Shown: positions 1 through 8,807 of the stretch, piece after piece
Numbering within the stretch: the stretch's first letter is position 1
Layout: every line of letters begins with the position of its first letter
From: Robertkochia aurantiaca
GTDB lineage: Bacteria > Bacteroidota > Bacteroidia > Flavobacteriales > Flavobacteriaceae
Length of the DNA: 64,000 nucleotides
Assembly: GCF_020166495.1 (NCBI RefSeq)
Contig: NZ_JAINZS010000005.1
Location: 496,001-560,000 of the forward strand
Reading direction: 5' to 3'
Position numbers and translations under genes: made by a program
Notes under the pieces: model-generated
What the model saw: the letters and a program-made list of their open reading frames with translations, nothing else
Databases searched by the model: none
What the model was told of the DNA's origin: nothing

Positions 1-1
1 T

Positions 2-808
2 GTTGACATGGCAAGAACACCTGAAAGTTTTAAACTGTCTGAATTCAAGGAAGTGTTTTCCAAATGGGACAGCGCTTTTGCCAAAGAAGGCTGGCTGGCA
101 GTATTCCTGTCGAATCACGATAACGCCAGGCTGGTCAACCGCTTTGGCAACCCCTCTCCCGAATTCAGGCGGGTATCGACGCAAATGCTCAATACCTTTC
201 TTCTGTCGATGCGCGGGACCCCCTACACCTACTATGGTGATGAGCTCGGTATGACCAATATCGATATGCCCACCATCGAAGAATATGTGGATATAGATGC
301 AATAGGCAAATATAAAACCGCGCAAAAGGCCGGTGAAGACATGGATGCCTTTATGCAGGTACTAAATTACAGTTCGCGGGAGAACAGCCGTACCCCTATG
401 CAGTGGGACACAACAGCACATGCCGGTTTTACCGACGGGACGCCCTGGAAACAGGTCAATGAGAATTATAAGGAAATAAATGTAGCCGTTCAGGAAGGAG
501 ACCCTAACAGTGTGCTCAACCATTTCAGGAATATGACCCGTCTGCGAAATGAAAATGAGGTGTTGATCTACGGAGATTACCAGATGATTTTAGACGACCA
601 CCAGCAGATCTATGCCTATACCCGTACGCTGAATGCCGATAAGATGCTGGTTATATTGAATTTTTCTGATAAGCAGGCAGAAGCAGCTTTGCCCGATGGA
701 TTGAAGACGGGAAAAGTACTTATAAATAATTACCAAACCCTTCCCTTCCATGACGACAGCTCATTGAAACTGCAACCCTACCAGGCCCTGATCGTTCAGC
801 TCAAATAA
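2..808 (+). CDS. GH13 alpha-glucosidase (oligo-1,6-glucosidase type), 3' part
   Basis: Only the C-terminal ~269 residues are inside the window; the frame stays open to the left edge, so the internal ATG at 8 is not the real start. Glycoside hydrolase family 13 enzymes hydrolyse alpha-glucosidic bonds in malto- or isomalto-oligosaccharides. The segment LSNHDNARLVNRFG holds the conserved NHD motif with the transition-state Asp of the (beta/alpha)8 barrel. It is followed by the YYGDELGM loop, the SRENSRTPMQWD block typical of oligo-1,6-glucosidase and trehalose-6-phosphate hydrolase relatives, and a C-terminal all-beta domain. The catalytic nucleophile and acid/base lie upstream of the window. 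The substrate cannot be fixed from this part; a GH3 glucosidase follows on the other strand, which suggests a carbohydrate-use neighbourhood. Confidence 0.9.
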   Translation, partial: VDMARTPESFKLSEFKEVFSKWDSAFAKEGWLAVFLSNHDNARLVNRFGNPSPEFRRVSTQMLNTFLLSMRGTPYTYYGDELGMTNIDMPTIEEYVDIDAIGKYKTAQKAGEDMDAFMQVLNYSSRENSRTPMQWDTTAHAGFTDGTPWKQVNENYKEINVAVQEGDPNSVLNHFRNMTRLRNENEVLIYGDYQMILDDHQQIYAYTRTLNADKMLVILNFSDKQAEAALPDGLKTGKVLINNYQTLPFHDDSSLKLQPYQALIVQLK

Positions 809-858
809 AAGGTAAGTCCCGAGGATTTCAGTAGGAGTAAATATTTTGAACGAAAGTC

Positions 859-1020
859 ATGGCAGAAATTATCTTGTATATCGCCACCTCTTTAGATGGC
901 TTCATTGCCCGTAGAAACGGGTCGATCGATTGGTTGGAACTTTTGTTGAACAAGAATCATTTAAAAGCTTCGCCTCTAACTTCCTTATCCGCAGGTTCAA
1001 TGATCATAAATCCAGATTGA
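859..1020 (+). pseudogene. Relic of a RibD-C-type dihydrofolate reductase family gene
   Basis: A 53-codon reading frame begins with about 26 residues (ending NGSIDWL) that match the N-terminus of the small RibD_C/dihydrofolate-reductase-like proteins, including the hallmark SLDGFIA. Intact members are about 170-180 residues. After SIDWL the similarity stops and the frame runs into unrelated sequence overlapping the end of the convergent GH3 gene by about 17 bases. The N-terminal piece alone lacks most of the nucleotide-binding fold, so it is read as a deletion remnant. That the family is RibD_C-like is recognised from the motif; the deletion is inferred. Confidence 0.65.
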
Positions 1021-3412
1021 CCTCAGCCCTTATGTCTCTTGAAGAAGCCCCTGCACGCAGAAAGTAACCTCCATGTTCCAGACTCCATCTGCCCTTCATT
1101 TCATCCCAATAACTCAGTTCACTTACCGGGAGGTTGAAGCGCACCCTAAAGGTCTCCCCCGGAGAAAGATCGGGCGTCTTGACAAAATCTCTGAGTTCTT
1201 TTTCGGGGCGATCGATACGGGTTTCAGGCTTCGAAACGTAAAGTTGCACCACTTCCTTGCCGGTATGGCTGCCCGTATTGGTTATTTCCAGATTCAAACT
1301 GATCGTATCCTTGTTAAAAGTAACCTCAGGCTTACCGTAGGTAAAATCGGTATATGAAAGTCCATATCCGAAGGGGTAAGAAACGGGCAGGTCATTCTTG
1401 TCAAAATGCCGGTACCCTACATAAATTCCTTCTTCGTAAAGGGTATAATCACGGTTTCTCACCTGTTTCTCCGGCTCGACCTCTCCTGCGAATATCATAT
1501 CGGTGATTTTCATGGGCTCTCCTTCCAAAGGAAAATTGCGATGTGAGGCGTGGTCACCAACCTTTACCGGGAAGGTCATGGGCAGTTTTCCACTTGGATT
1601 GACTTTTCCGCTGAGCACATCAGCCACGGCATTCCCTCCTTCCTGTCCGCCCTGCCAGGCCAGAAGAATGGCATCAGGAAGGTCTTTCCATGAGGAAGTT
1701 TCGATTACCCCTCCGATATTTAGTACCACGATAAGCCTCTTCCCATAATTGTGAAAGATTTCAGATGCCCGTTGCAAGAGGTCAGATTCCTCAACCGTAA
1801 GATTAAAATCATCTTTCTCTCTCCTGTCTCCTCCCTCTCCTGAGTTCCTTCCTATTGTTAAAACGGCTAGATCAGAGGTCTCGGCCAGATTCGATAGGAC
1901 CTCATTGCTGTAGTAGATCTCCGGCGGATCATATGGGGTGAACATGGCTTCGATGCCTTCCGGTTTAATAAACTCATCCTGATGCGATTCCCGGTGCCGT
2001 TCAAAGATTTCCACACCTTCCCTGTTAATGGTGAAACCGGTTGAAGCCAGTCCTTCCCGCAGTGAAACGGTATAAGCCTCATTGACATCTCCCGACCCGG
2101 TACCTCCGGCTATGAAGTCATACGAGGTGACTCCTAAAAGCGCCACGTTCTCTGATCCTTTCAATGGAAGTGTCGATTCATTCTTCAGCAACACCATCCC
2201 CTCGGCTGCTGACTCACGCGCCACCCTGGCATGAGCCTTCAGATCAGGATTATTGGAAGGCTTCAGACCCTTCATTTTAGGAGACCGCAGGATCAGTTTC
2301 AATATTCTTTCAGCTGCTGTATCGATATGCTTCTGATCAAGATTGCCCTGTTCATATGCTTCAGTCAAGGCATCCCATTGCTTTTTGGTACCGGGTTCCA
2401 GAAGATCGTTCCCTGCTCTGATCATGGCGGGAGCATCATTGCCTCCAAACCAATCTGACATGACCAGTCCGTCAAAACCCCATTCATCTCTTAATATTCC
2501 TGTCAGCAGCGTTCCATTTTCAGCAGTATAAGTACCGTTTACTTTATTATAGGAAGACATGATCGTACTGGGGTTCGCCTCTTCGACGATAATCCGGAAA
2601 CCTTTCAGGTAAATCTCCCTAAGGGCACGTTCTGATACCATGCTGTTGTTAAAATTGCGGTTGGTCTCCTGGTTGTTGGCTACAAAGTGCTTAACCGATG
2701 ATCCTACCCCGTTTATTTCTATGCCACTGACCATCGCGGCCCCTGTCTTGCCACTCAGTACCGGGTCTTCAGAGTAATATTCGAAATTTCTTCCGCAAAA
2801 GGGATGTCGGTGAATATTGGCTCCGGGTCCCAATATAACATCGATTCCATATGCCAGTGCCTCCTCTCCCATGGCTTTACCGACACTTTTTACCAGCGGC
2901 GTATTCCAGGTTGATGCCAGCTGAGTGGCTACGGGAAAAGCCGTACAGTAATAGGTGCGTTTTTCGCCTTCCCTGGTAGGTTCGATTCGCAGGCCTGCGG
3001 GGCCATCTGACAAATAAAGAGTGGGCAGGCCCAGTCTTGGAGTGGGTACAATGGTTCCTACAGCACCGGGAATGCCTTCCCCGGGTTCGGTTCTTCCCAT
3101 AGCTGATGCCAACCCTGATCCCTTGAGCAAATGTATTTTTTCTTCCACCGTCATTTTATCCAGAAGATCAGCAGCTCTGGCCTCTACAGTCAATCGGTCA
3201 TCTTCATAAACATCCAGCTCTCCATTACGATTGCGGTCAATGAACTCACGCCCGTTCACGGTTAATTTCCCGGGAACGTTTATTTCCTGATATTCTGATT
3301 CAAAATCGATAAAGGTTGCTTTCAGATAAAACCAACCTATAAGTCCGCCAACCAAAAGGATAAGTAGTACAGACCCTGTTGCGATCAGGAAGATCCTGAA
3401 GAATTTATTCAT
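1004..3412 (-). CDS. GH3 beta-glucosidase, membrane-anchored
   Basis: An 802-residue glycoside hydrolase family 3 protein that should remove terminal beta-glucosyl (or xylosyl) residues from oligosaccharides. Residues ~6-30 form one hydrophobic segment, so it is probably anchored with the enzyme outside the cytoplasm. A short acidic loop DRNRNGELDVYED (~59-71) resembles a calcium-binding EF-hand-like insertion. The N-terminal barrel carries KHFVANNQETNR (~241-252) and GLVMSDWFG with the catalytic nucleophile Asp320; the (alpha/beta)6 domain follows (RNSGEGGDR, ~525), and a fibronectin-III-like C-terminal domain ends the protein (YGLSYTDF onwards). It lies convergent to the GH13 gene. Substrate preference is not visible from sequence. 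Confidence 0.93.
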   Translation of the reverse strand: MNKFFRIFLIATGSVLLILLVGGLIGWFYLKATFIDFESEYQEINVPGKLTVNGREFIDRNRNGELDVYEDDRLTVEARAADLLDKMTVEEKIHLLKGSGLASAMGRTEPGEGIPGAVGTIVPTPRLGLPTLYLSDGPAGLRIEPTREGEKRTYYCTAFPVATQLASTWNTPLVKSVGKAMGEEALAYGIDVILGPGANIHRHPFCGRNFEYYSEDPVLSGKTGAAMVSGIEINGVGSSVKHFVANNQETNRNFNNSMVSERALREIYLKGFRIIVEEANPSTIMSSYNKVNGTYTAENGTLLTGILRDEWGFDGLVMSDWFGGNDAPAMIRAGNDLLEPGTKKQWDALTEAYEQGNLDQKHIDTAAERILKLILRSPKMKGLKPSNNPDLKAHARVARESAAEGMVLLKNESTLPLKGSENVALLGVTSYDFIAGGTGSGDVNEAYTVSLREGLASTGFTINREGVEIFERHRESHQDEFIKPEGIEAMFTPYDPPEIYYSNEVLSNLAETSDLAVLTIGRNSGEGGDRREKDDFNLTVEESDLLQRASEIFHNYGKRLIVVLNIGGVIETSSWKDLPDAILLAWQGGQEGGNAVADVLSGKVNPSGKLPMTFPVKVGDHASHRNFPLEGEPMKITDMIFAGEVEPEKQVRNRDYTLYEEGIYVGYRHFDKNDLPVSYPFGYGLSYTDFTYGKPEVTFNKDTISLNLEITNTGSHTGKEVVQLYVSKPETRIDRPEKELRDFVKTPDLSPGETFRVRFNLPVSELSYWDEMKGRWSLEHGGYFLRAGASSRDIRAEVNLDL

Positions 3413-3497
3413 GGAACGTTAGCTTAAGGTTCAATCCCTTAAAGATAACCAAGCTGAACGAATCTTTTTAATAGAAAAAAGAATGGTAGATAAGGAC

Positions 3498-3728
3498 CTA
3501 CAGCATTTTTGTGGTAATTATTTTCACCGGACAGGCCTTTTGGGCTTCACTACACGCATCAAAGATGGTATTATCATGTGATTTCAGGGTATGGAAGCCC
3601 TTTTTCTCTTTGGAATGCAGCAATACGCTTTTCCCGTCTTTCTTCGACATCTGGAATTGCAGCGGCGCCAGCTCCACGCAGTAATTACAGCCGATGCATT
3701 TTTCGCGTTGCAGGGTGACCACGACCAT
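3498..3728 (-). CDS. Single-cluster [4Fe-4S] ferredoxin
   Basis: A 76-residue soluble ferredoxin. The N-terminal CIGCNYC gives three ligands (Cys11, Cys14, Cys17) and ACPV near the C-terminus (Cys66) gives the fourth, the pattern of one-cluster 4Fe-4S ferredoxins; an additional Cys59 is present. The start codon overlaps the stop of the upstream U32 gene in a TGATG arrangement, which implies translational coupling and a shared function. The partner resembles tRNA hydroxylation protein TrhP, so this ferredoxin may deliver electrons or support its iron-sulphur cluster. That link is inferred from gene order only. Confidence 0.88.
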   Translation of the reverse strand: MVVVTLQREKCIGCNYCVELAPLQFQMSKKDGKSVLLHSKEKKGFHTLKSHDNTIFDACSEAQKACPVKIITTKML

Positions 3729-4969
3729 CAGGCAGCAACGATTTTATACAGTTTATCAGAAAGCCGTACTCTGAAGTCTGTTTTAAAAGTGCAGGAATCT
3801 CCTTTTTTAGCCTGTTCGGCCTTCTGATCATCGACCATCATTTCGGTAAGCTGGAATTCCTGTACTCCGGTGGTCGGACCTGTCACCAAAAGTTTGTCGC
3901 CCACCTTTATATCATAAGCCTCAATCTTGAACTGGGCAATACCGGCTTTCGGAAAGAAATGCTCGCCTTTTCCGATATATACCTTCTTCTGAGTGGCCTG
4001 TGAACCCGGACCATCGCTCCATTCCCCGAGTTTCTGCCCCAGGTAGTAGCCATTCCAGAATCCGCGGTTGTAAACCTTTTTCAGCTCTTCCATCCACTTC
4101 CCTACCTTTTCTTTGGAGTAGGTTCCTGCTTCATAGGCATCGATCGCTTCCCGGTACGTTTTGATTACCCTGGCCACATATTCCGGGGCACGCCCCCGGC
4201 CTTCGATCTTAAGTACCTTAGCCCCCGAATCGATCACCTGATCAAGAATATCCAGGGTGCAAAGATCTTTGGGTGACATCATATATTCGTTATCGAGTTC
4301 AATCTCAAAACCGCTCTCCTGGTCGATCACGGTATACTTCTTCCGGCAGTTCTGTTTGCAGGCTCCCCTGTTGGCCGAAGAGTTATGAGAATGTAAACTC
4401 AGGTAGCACTTACCAGACACAGCCATGCAAAGGGCACCATGACCAAAGATTTCGATTTCCACCAAATTCCCTGACGGACCTTTTATCTGCTCCTTTTCGA
4501 TCTGATCACAGATCTTTTTTACCTGCCTCAGACTCAGTTCCCGGCTTAAAACCATGGTATCGGCAAACATGGCATAGAAACGCACCGTTTCGATATTGGT
4601 AATGTTGATCTGGGTTGAGATATGCACCTCCATCCCGATCTGTCGTGCGTAAGCGATCACAGCCTGATCCATCGCGATCACAGCGGTAATTTCTGCCTCT
4701 TTAGCCTTGTCAAGCAAAACCTTTATTAGGGTCAGATCGTGATCGTAAATGATGGTATTCAGGGTGAGATAGGTACGTACCTGCTTTTCCCGGCATCTTC
4801 GGGTGATCTCCGCCAGATCGTCTATGGTGAAATTAATGCTGGCTCTGGCGCGCATATTGAGTTGTTCCACTCCGAAATACACAGAATCGGCCCCGTTATC
4901 AAGCGCCGCCTGAAGAGATTCAAAATTCCCGGCGGGGGCCATTAGTTCGATCTTTCCTGACTCGGTCAT
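3728..4969 (-). CDS. trhP: U32 family protein, TrhP-like tRNA hydroxylation factor
   Basis: Peptidase U32 family member, 413 residues from the ATG at 4969; the longer frame begins 19 codons earlier with sequence unlike the family, whereas IELMAPAGNFESLQAA is the usual N-terminus. TrhP (YegQ) proteins make 5-hydroxyuridine at the wobble position of tRNAs and depend on an iron-sulphur cluster. The four Cys of that region are present: GALCMAVSGKC (181, 188) and GACKQNC (204, 208). The U32 signature around residue 180 (EIEIFGHGALCMAVSGKC) is clear. A ferredoxin gene is translationally coupled downstream. Alternatives are the protease-annotated PrtC/YhbU branches; the Cys set favours the RNA-modification branch. 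Confidence 0.82.
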   Translation of the reverse strand: MTESGKIELMAPAGNFESLQAALDNGADSVYFGVEQLNMRARASINFTIDDLAEITRRCREKQVRTYLTLNTIIYDHDLTLIKVLLDKAKEAEITAVIAMDQAVIAYARQIGMEVHISTQINITNIETVRFYAMFADTMVLSRELSLRQVKKICDQIEKEQIKGPSGNLVEIEIFGHGALCMAVSGKCYLSLHSHNSSANRGACKQNCRKKYTVIDQESGFEIELDNEYMMSPKDLCTLDILDQVIDSGAKVLKIEGRGRAPEYVARVIKTYREAIDAYEAGTYSKEKVGKWMEELKKVYNRGFWNGYYLGQKLGEWSDGPGSQATQKKVYIGKGEHFFPKAGIAQFKIEAYDIKVGDKLLVTGPTTGVQEFQLTEMMVDDQKAEQAKKGDSCTFKTDFRVRLSDKLYKIVAA

Positions 4970-5211
4970 AGCTCTGAATTTTGCGATGGCAAAAATAAAA
5001 GCTTTTGTAAAAAGTAAAAGTGACAAAAGTCACATGACCCCTTAAATATTTCATATAAAAACCGGTTCAGGGTAAGTAGTCAGTACGTGTAGGCACTGAG
5101 ATATCTTAAAACAGGCTATTCTGCCGCGATCGTATTGCCATTCGAATTTTATCTATATTTAGTTGTCTTTATACTGTTAGAGGCATATCCTCAGAATTCT
5201 ATTATACACCG

Positions 5212-6048
5212 ATGAAGAAGAATGATCTTTCCTTTTTCAGCTCAAAAGCATATAAACTAACCCTGTGCTTTTCACTTGCCATATTCTTTTACTTGTTTAT
5301 CGTCTTTTTTCTTCCCTTTGGAGTAGATAATTATGATCCTGATCATAAGTATACTACTGAATTCCTGCTGGAGATGCTTTATTTTTTCATCATCCTTTTA
5401 TTGACGTGCGCAGCTAACGAGTTTCTCTTAAAACCGCTGATAATCAGGAGCAATTCACCCAAAAACGTGATCCTTTGGAGCTTATGGACTTTGTTTTTCT
5501 TAAGTACAGCAGTTTATTTCACTTATAATTTTCTGGGAAACTGGCATGACTTTCATCTGAGCAGTTATTTCGAATTCTTAAGGGACTGCCCGGCTGTATT
5601 GATCTTCCCCCTGATCGCTGTATTTTTCTTTTTCAGGTATCGTTCATTACAAGACCGGGTGAATTATATTTTAAAAGAACAGCATAATTATAAGGATTCA
5701 GAACGATTACTGACATTTATAGGCAGTGGAAGCAAAGACCGGATCTCCCTGGCTGCTTCCCGTTTTTTATACGGAAGGGCCCAGAATAATTATATAGAGT
5801 TATTTTATATCGAGAAAAATGAAAAGCAAAAATTTGTGATTCGGGCTACCCTCGGCCAACTGGTAACTTCTTTGAATGATCCTGCCATCCGCAGATGTCA
5901 CAGATCATTTATGGTCAATTTGGAACAGGTTCGTACCATTAAAGGAAATCATCAAAATATGCGTTTGATATTAGCCCCTTTCGACTCAGAAGTACCTGTT
6001 TCTCCTTCCTACACAGCAGACATTATGTCGTTGTTGAAACGTCGATAG
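5212..6048 (+). CDS. Membrane-anchored LytTR transcription regulator
   Basis: A 278-residue protein with four predicted transmembrane segments (about 16-36, 52-75, 86-106, 124-142), a short linker and a C-terminal LytTR DNA-binding domain (~170-276). The region reading RRCHRSFMVN is the typical LytTR core. It has no response-regulator receiver domain, so it belongs to the membrane-LytTR regulators common in Bacteroidota, in which the signal is thought to enter through the membrane part. The next gene encodes a secreted cupin protein, and two identical 12-bp direct repeats lie between them (6064-6095), a plausible binding site. The signal is unknown. Confidence 0.88.
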   Translation: MKKNDLSFFSSKAYKLTLCFSLAIFFYLFIVFFLPFGVDNYDPDHKYTTEFLLEMLYFFIILLLTCAANEFLLKPLIIRSNSPKNVILWSLWTLFFLSTAVYFTYNFLGNWHDFHLSSYFEFLRDCPAVLIFPLIAVFFFFRYRSLQDRVNYILKEQHNYKDSERLLTFIGSGSKDRISLAASRFLYGRAQNNYIELFYIEKNEKQKFVIRATLGQLVTSLNDPAIRRCHRSFMVNLEQVRTIKGNHQNMRLILAPFDSEVPVSPSYTADIMSLLKRR

Positions 6049-6063
6049 ATAGTTCTCTTACCC

Positions 6064-6095
6064 TTTCACCACAAATAGACATTTTTCACCACAAA
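6064..6095 (+). promoter_or_regulatory. Two direct repeats, possible LytTR site
   Basis: TTTCACCACAAA occurs at 6064-6075 and again, identical, at 6084-6095, giving a 20-bp period (about two helical turns). LytTR proteins bind pairs of direct repeats about this far apart, and the pair lies between a LytTR gene and the cupin gene. Caution: the core CTTTGTGG (reverse strand) also occurs at ~9773 in another intergenic gap, so this could instead be a decayed dispersed extragenic repeat. Confidence 0.4.
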
Positions 6096-6180
6096 GCCGC
6101 ATTATTCCCGTAACTGCAGGGAATACCCCGCGTCTTTAAGATGTGATCAATTTCTAATCAAAAACAAAAATTTTAATCCT

Positions 6181-7104
6181 ATGAGAACTCTAATTCACCT
6201 GAAAAGAAAAACTTCTGTTTTAGTCACTTTATTACTAATGGGAAGTATTATGACCTTTTACGCTCAACAACCTTCTTCAACCTCAATGCTGCAGGAATTT
6301 GTCGATAGCTATAAAACCGATCCGATGGCACACTCTGCCTACTTCGGAATTAAGATCGGAGACCAATGGTGGCATGTGTGGTCGGAAAGAAAACAAGAAG
6401 ACTATAAAGTCGGCAAAAATAAGGAATACACCTTTCACAGCTATGGGCCTCATAAAGTAAGTCTGGCACAGGGAAAGCCAGAGAGACCCACATGGTATTT
6501 TGAGCTTGCTGATGAGAATACATTATCCAATCTTCACAGTGGAAAATGGAATGCCGCCACCGCCTCAGCCAGGTCAACAGCAGATGATATGGTTCCCCTG
6601 CAAGTGAAAAACATGGAAGGGTTTGACGCCGGGATTAAAGAAGATGCCATAGTCTATGAAGTCATGGAACATTTCTGGAAAAAGGATCCGGTAGAGATCA
6701 CCTATTTTTCCAGAGACGGATCTTTACCAACCCATGGTGTAGACCATGTAGGATTGTATACCATGAAAGACAAACGAATCGGCTGGTTCAGCATCGGACC
6801 CGAGCAGGCTGCTAATGCAGAACGCGGGCTCGATAAAGGCCAGGTTCCCAATTTGTTCATCATAACCAAAGGTCGTGGAGAAGCTGATTTTGGCAACGGC
6901 CCGGTGGAGCTGAAACCGGGAATGAGCGTGTTTGTCCCCCCCTACATGAAGCATGTTATTTATAATCCCCACAGTGAACCTCTCGAAGGAATCGTAATAT
7001 TGTTCGGAGATAATATTGATTTTGCTGAAGGCAAGTCATACATGGATTTCCTGGAAGAACAACATGACTTTTACCAGCGCTACGACCCAAATGTTCAAAA
7101 TTGA
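6181..7104 (+). CDS. Secreted cupin-domain protein
   Basis: A 307-residue protein with a basic N-terminus and hydrophobic core ending near FYAQQ (residues ~29-31), a Sec signal peptide. The C-terminal part (about 195-285) is a cupin barrel: GPVELKPGMSVFVPPYMKHV is the second cupin motif region with the G(x)5-7PxG-like turn and a metal-ligand His. The N-terminal ~180 residues have no family I recognise and include several Trp and His residues. Exported cupins may bind or act on small molecules; no substrate can be named. Its position 130 bases after the LytTR gene and the repeats in the gap suggest LytTR control (inference). Confidence 0.75.
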   Translation: MRTLIHLKRKTSVLVTLLLMGSIMTFYAQQPSSTSMLQEFVDSYKTDPMAHSAYFGIKIGDQWWHVWSERKQEDYKVGKNKEYTFHSYGPHKVSLAQGKPERPTWYFELADENTLSNLHSGKWNAATASARSTADDMVPLQVKNMEGFDAGIKEDAIVYEVMEHFWKKDPVEITYFSRDGSLPTHGVDHVGLYTMKDKRIGWFSIGPEQAANAERGLDKGQVPNLFIITKGRGEADFGNGPVELKPGMSVFVPPYMKHVIYNPHSEPLEGIVILFGDNIDFAEGKSYMDFLEEQHDFYQRYDPNVQN

Positions 7105-7445
7105 TATTTTGATGGTGGATGATGGGTAAAGCCGTAACAAAACAGAGGTTTCGGTTTTACCCTTTTCTACTTCAGCTCTCAATTATTTTCCTCACAAATT
7201 TATCAGAAAGGAGGCTGTTTTTTCATCAGATCTCATGGAAAGGATCTGTTAAGAGGCAATACTTTTTCTGGTTATTTTATTATCGGGATGGAACACCCCA
7301 CTTCGGAAAACTATACGTAAATACCTGAATAAATTGCAGGTAACAGCCATCTGATTTGCTGTATGAAATCGTTATAATAAGATAAATACCCGTCTTTTTT
7401 TTGACCTTTCTTTATTTATTGGAAAATTGGCTTATAATAGTCAGC
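7105..7445. other. Intergenic stretch without a convincing gene
   Basis: 341 bases between the cupin gene and the DUF4386 gene. A 69-codon frame at 7119-7328 has a composition unlike a real protein (rich in Phe, Arg, Trp from AT-rich DNA) and no recognisable domain. No strong hairpin terminator or palindrome was seen. A run of eight or nine T near 7395 may be part of the downstream promoter region. Confidence 0.5.
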
Positions 7446-8078
7446 ATGAAACAAACAAGTTCACCCCCTTTTGCCCGGATAGCCGGAATCAGCTATATCA
7501 TTATTTTCCTTGCGGCGATCTTCGCAAACTTTTTCGTACTTGAATCGCTTATCCAGGCACCGGTGCCCACCCTGGAAGACCACCCTATGGTGGTACGGTG
7601 GGGAATCATGGCTTTTCTGATCACCGCAGTTCTGGATGTGGTGGTTGCCTGGGGACTCTATGAACTTTTCAAAGACCGCTTTCTGTCATTGCTAAGCAGC
7701 TGCTTCAGGCTTATTCATGCGATAGTAATGGGGGCTGCCGTTTTTGCCTTACCTCCGGTTTTTGAAGCTGAAGGAGCAAAAGAGATCCTGGATCAGATAA
7801 CGCTCTTTAATAACATCTGGCTCATCGGCTTGTTCTTTTTTGGTATCCACCTGATTCTCCTGGCCAGGGTCATGAAAAAACCGCTATTTATAACCGTATT
7901 GTTAACACTGGCCGGGATTGCCTACATCACCGATACAACGGCGCATTTTCTAATGGAAAATTACGCCGATTATGAATCGGTATTCCTTATGCTCGTGGCA
8001 ATACCCGGTGTTTTAGGAGAAATGTCGCTGGCGGTTTGGTTATTGATCAAAGACGGCAGAAGTGACCTTCATAAATAA
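7446..8078 (+). CDS. DUF4386 family membrane protein
   Basis: A 210-residue integral membrane protein. I place the start at ATG 7446 because the downstream MKQTSSPPFARIAGISYI is the usual beginning of the DUF4386 family; the frame is open 15 codons further upstream but that part is AT-rich promoter-like sequence. About six hydrophobic helices are visible, with the family's ARIAGISYI start and a late VAIPGVLGEMSLAVWLL helix. The function of DUF4386 proteins is not known. The gene stands alone, with a gap on both sides. Confidence 0.82.
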   Translation: MKQTSSPPFARIAGISYIIIFLAAIFANFFVLESLIQAPVPTLEDHPMVVRWGIMAFLITAVLDVVVAWGLYELFKDRFLSLLSSCFRLIHAIVMGAAVFALPPVFEAEGAKEILDQITLFNNIWLIGLFFFGIHLILLARVMKKPLFITVLLTLAGIAYITDTTAHFLMENYADYESVFLMLVAIPGVLGEMSLAVWLLIKDGRSDLHK

Positions 8079-8166
8079 TAGGCACAAAAGTAATCCCGGT
8101 GGCTGCTCCATTACCGAATTGATATAACTTCCTGAATTTTATTTCTTTATTACAAGAATTATTACT

Positions 8167-8185
8167 TACTTTGAATCACAAAGTA
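8167..8185 (+). promoter_or_regulatory. Palindrome overlapping a promoter, likely operator of the winged-helix operon
   Basis: TACTTTG at 8167-8173 and CAAAGTA at 8179-8185 form a perfect 7-bp inverted repeat with a 5-bp spacer, 8 bp before the ATG at 8193. The left arm also resembles the Bacteroidota -7 element, so binding there would block transcription start. The operon encodes a winged-helix repressor-type protein, which makes autoregulation the simplest reading. Confidence 0.5.
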
Positions 8186-8192
8186 CTTTTAA

Positions 8193-8807
8193 ATGGAAGA
8201 AAATTATCTTGATGATCTGAAAACGATCAGGCAACTGATGAATCGCTCCTCCCGATTCCTGTCTCTCAGCGGAATTTCAGGAGTGGCTGCCGGAATAGTC
8301 GGAATCGCCGCAGCATGGTTTTTTGAGCAATACTTTTTAACCACAGAAAATTGGCTGGTATATCAGGCTGTCAGCATAAATGCTGAACAGCGACTGCTGT
8401 TAGTGGTAACAGCACTGGCTGCCCTGTTTACAGCAATAGGTCTCGTGCTATTCTTCACCTGGAAAGAGACAAAGAAAAACGGGGAGAAGGTCTGGGACCT
8501 TCAAAGCAAACGGCTACTGATCAACCTGGGAATCCCTTTAGTGAGCGGAGGTATATTCTGCCTGATGGTACTGGATAAAGGATACATAGGATGGTTACCC
8601 GCTTTGACCCTGATCTTTTATGGTTGTGCCCTGGTCAACGGCAGTAAATACACGGTCGACGAAATACGAACGTTGGGACTGATCGAAATTCTAACCGGCT
8701 TACTGGCCTTTTATTTCATTTCTTTCAGTGTCTATCTCTGGGGAATCGGGTTTGGATTAATGCATCTCATTTACGGAATAATCATTTACAAGAAGCGTCG
8801 TTCGTGA
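8193..8807 (+). CDS. Integral membrane protein of a winged-helix operon
   Basis: A 204-residue protein with about six hydrophobic helices (first after the amphipathic start MEENYLDDLKTIRQLMNRSS). Proteins of this length and N-terminus are found in Bacteroidota next to small winged-helix regulators, but I know no assigned function. The stop overlaps the next start (GTGA at 8804-8807), so the two are translationally coupled. It could be the sensor or the target of the regulator encoded next; the sequence does not decide. Confidence 0.78.
   Translation: MEENYLDDLKTIRQLMNRSSRFLSLSGISGVAAGIVGIAAAWFFEQYFLTTENWLVYQAVSINAEQRLLLVVTALAALFTAIGLVLFFTWKETKKNGEKVWDLQSKRLLINLGIPLVSGGIFCLMVLDKGYIGWLPALTLIFYGCALVNGSKYTVDEIRTLGLIEILTGLLAFYFISFSVYLWGIGFGLMHLIYGIIIYKKRRS

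Noticed and set aside
4970-5026. N-terminal extension of the U32 protein to 5026
   Set aside because: The extra 19 residues are unlike the family; IELMAPAGN is the standard start just after the ATG at 4969.
7119-7328. 69-codon frame after the cupin gene
   Set aside because: AT-rich composition, many Phe/Arg/Trp, no recognised domain and no coupling to neighbours.
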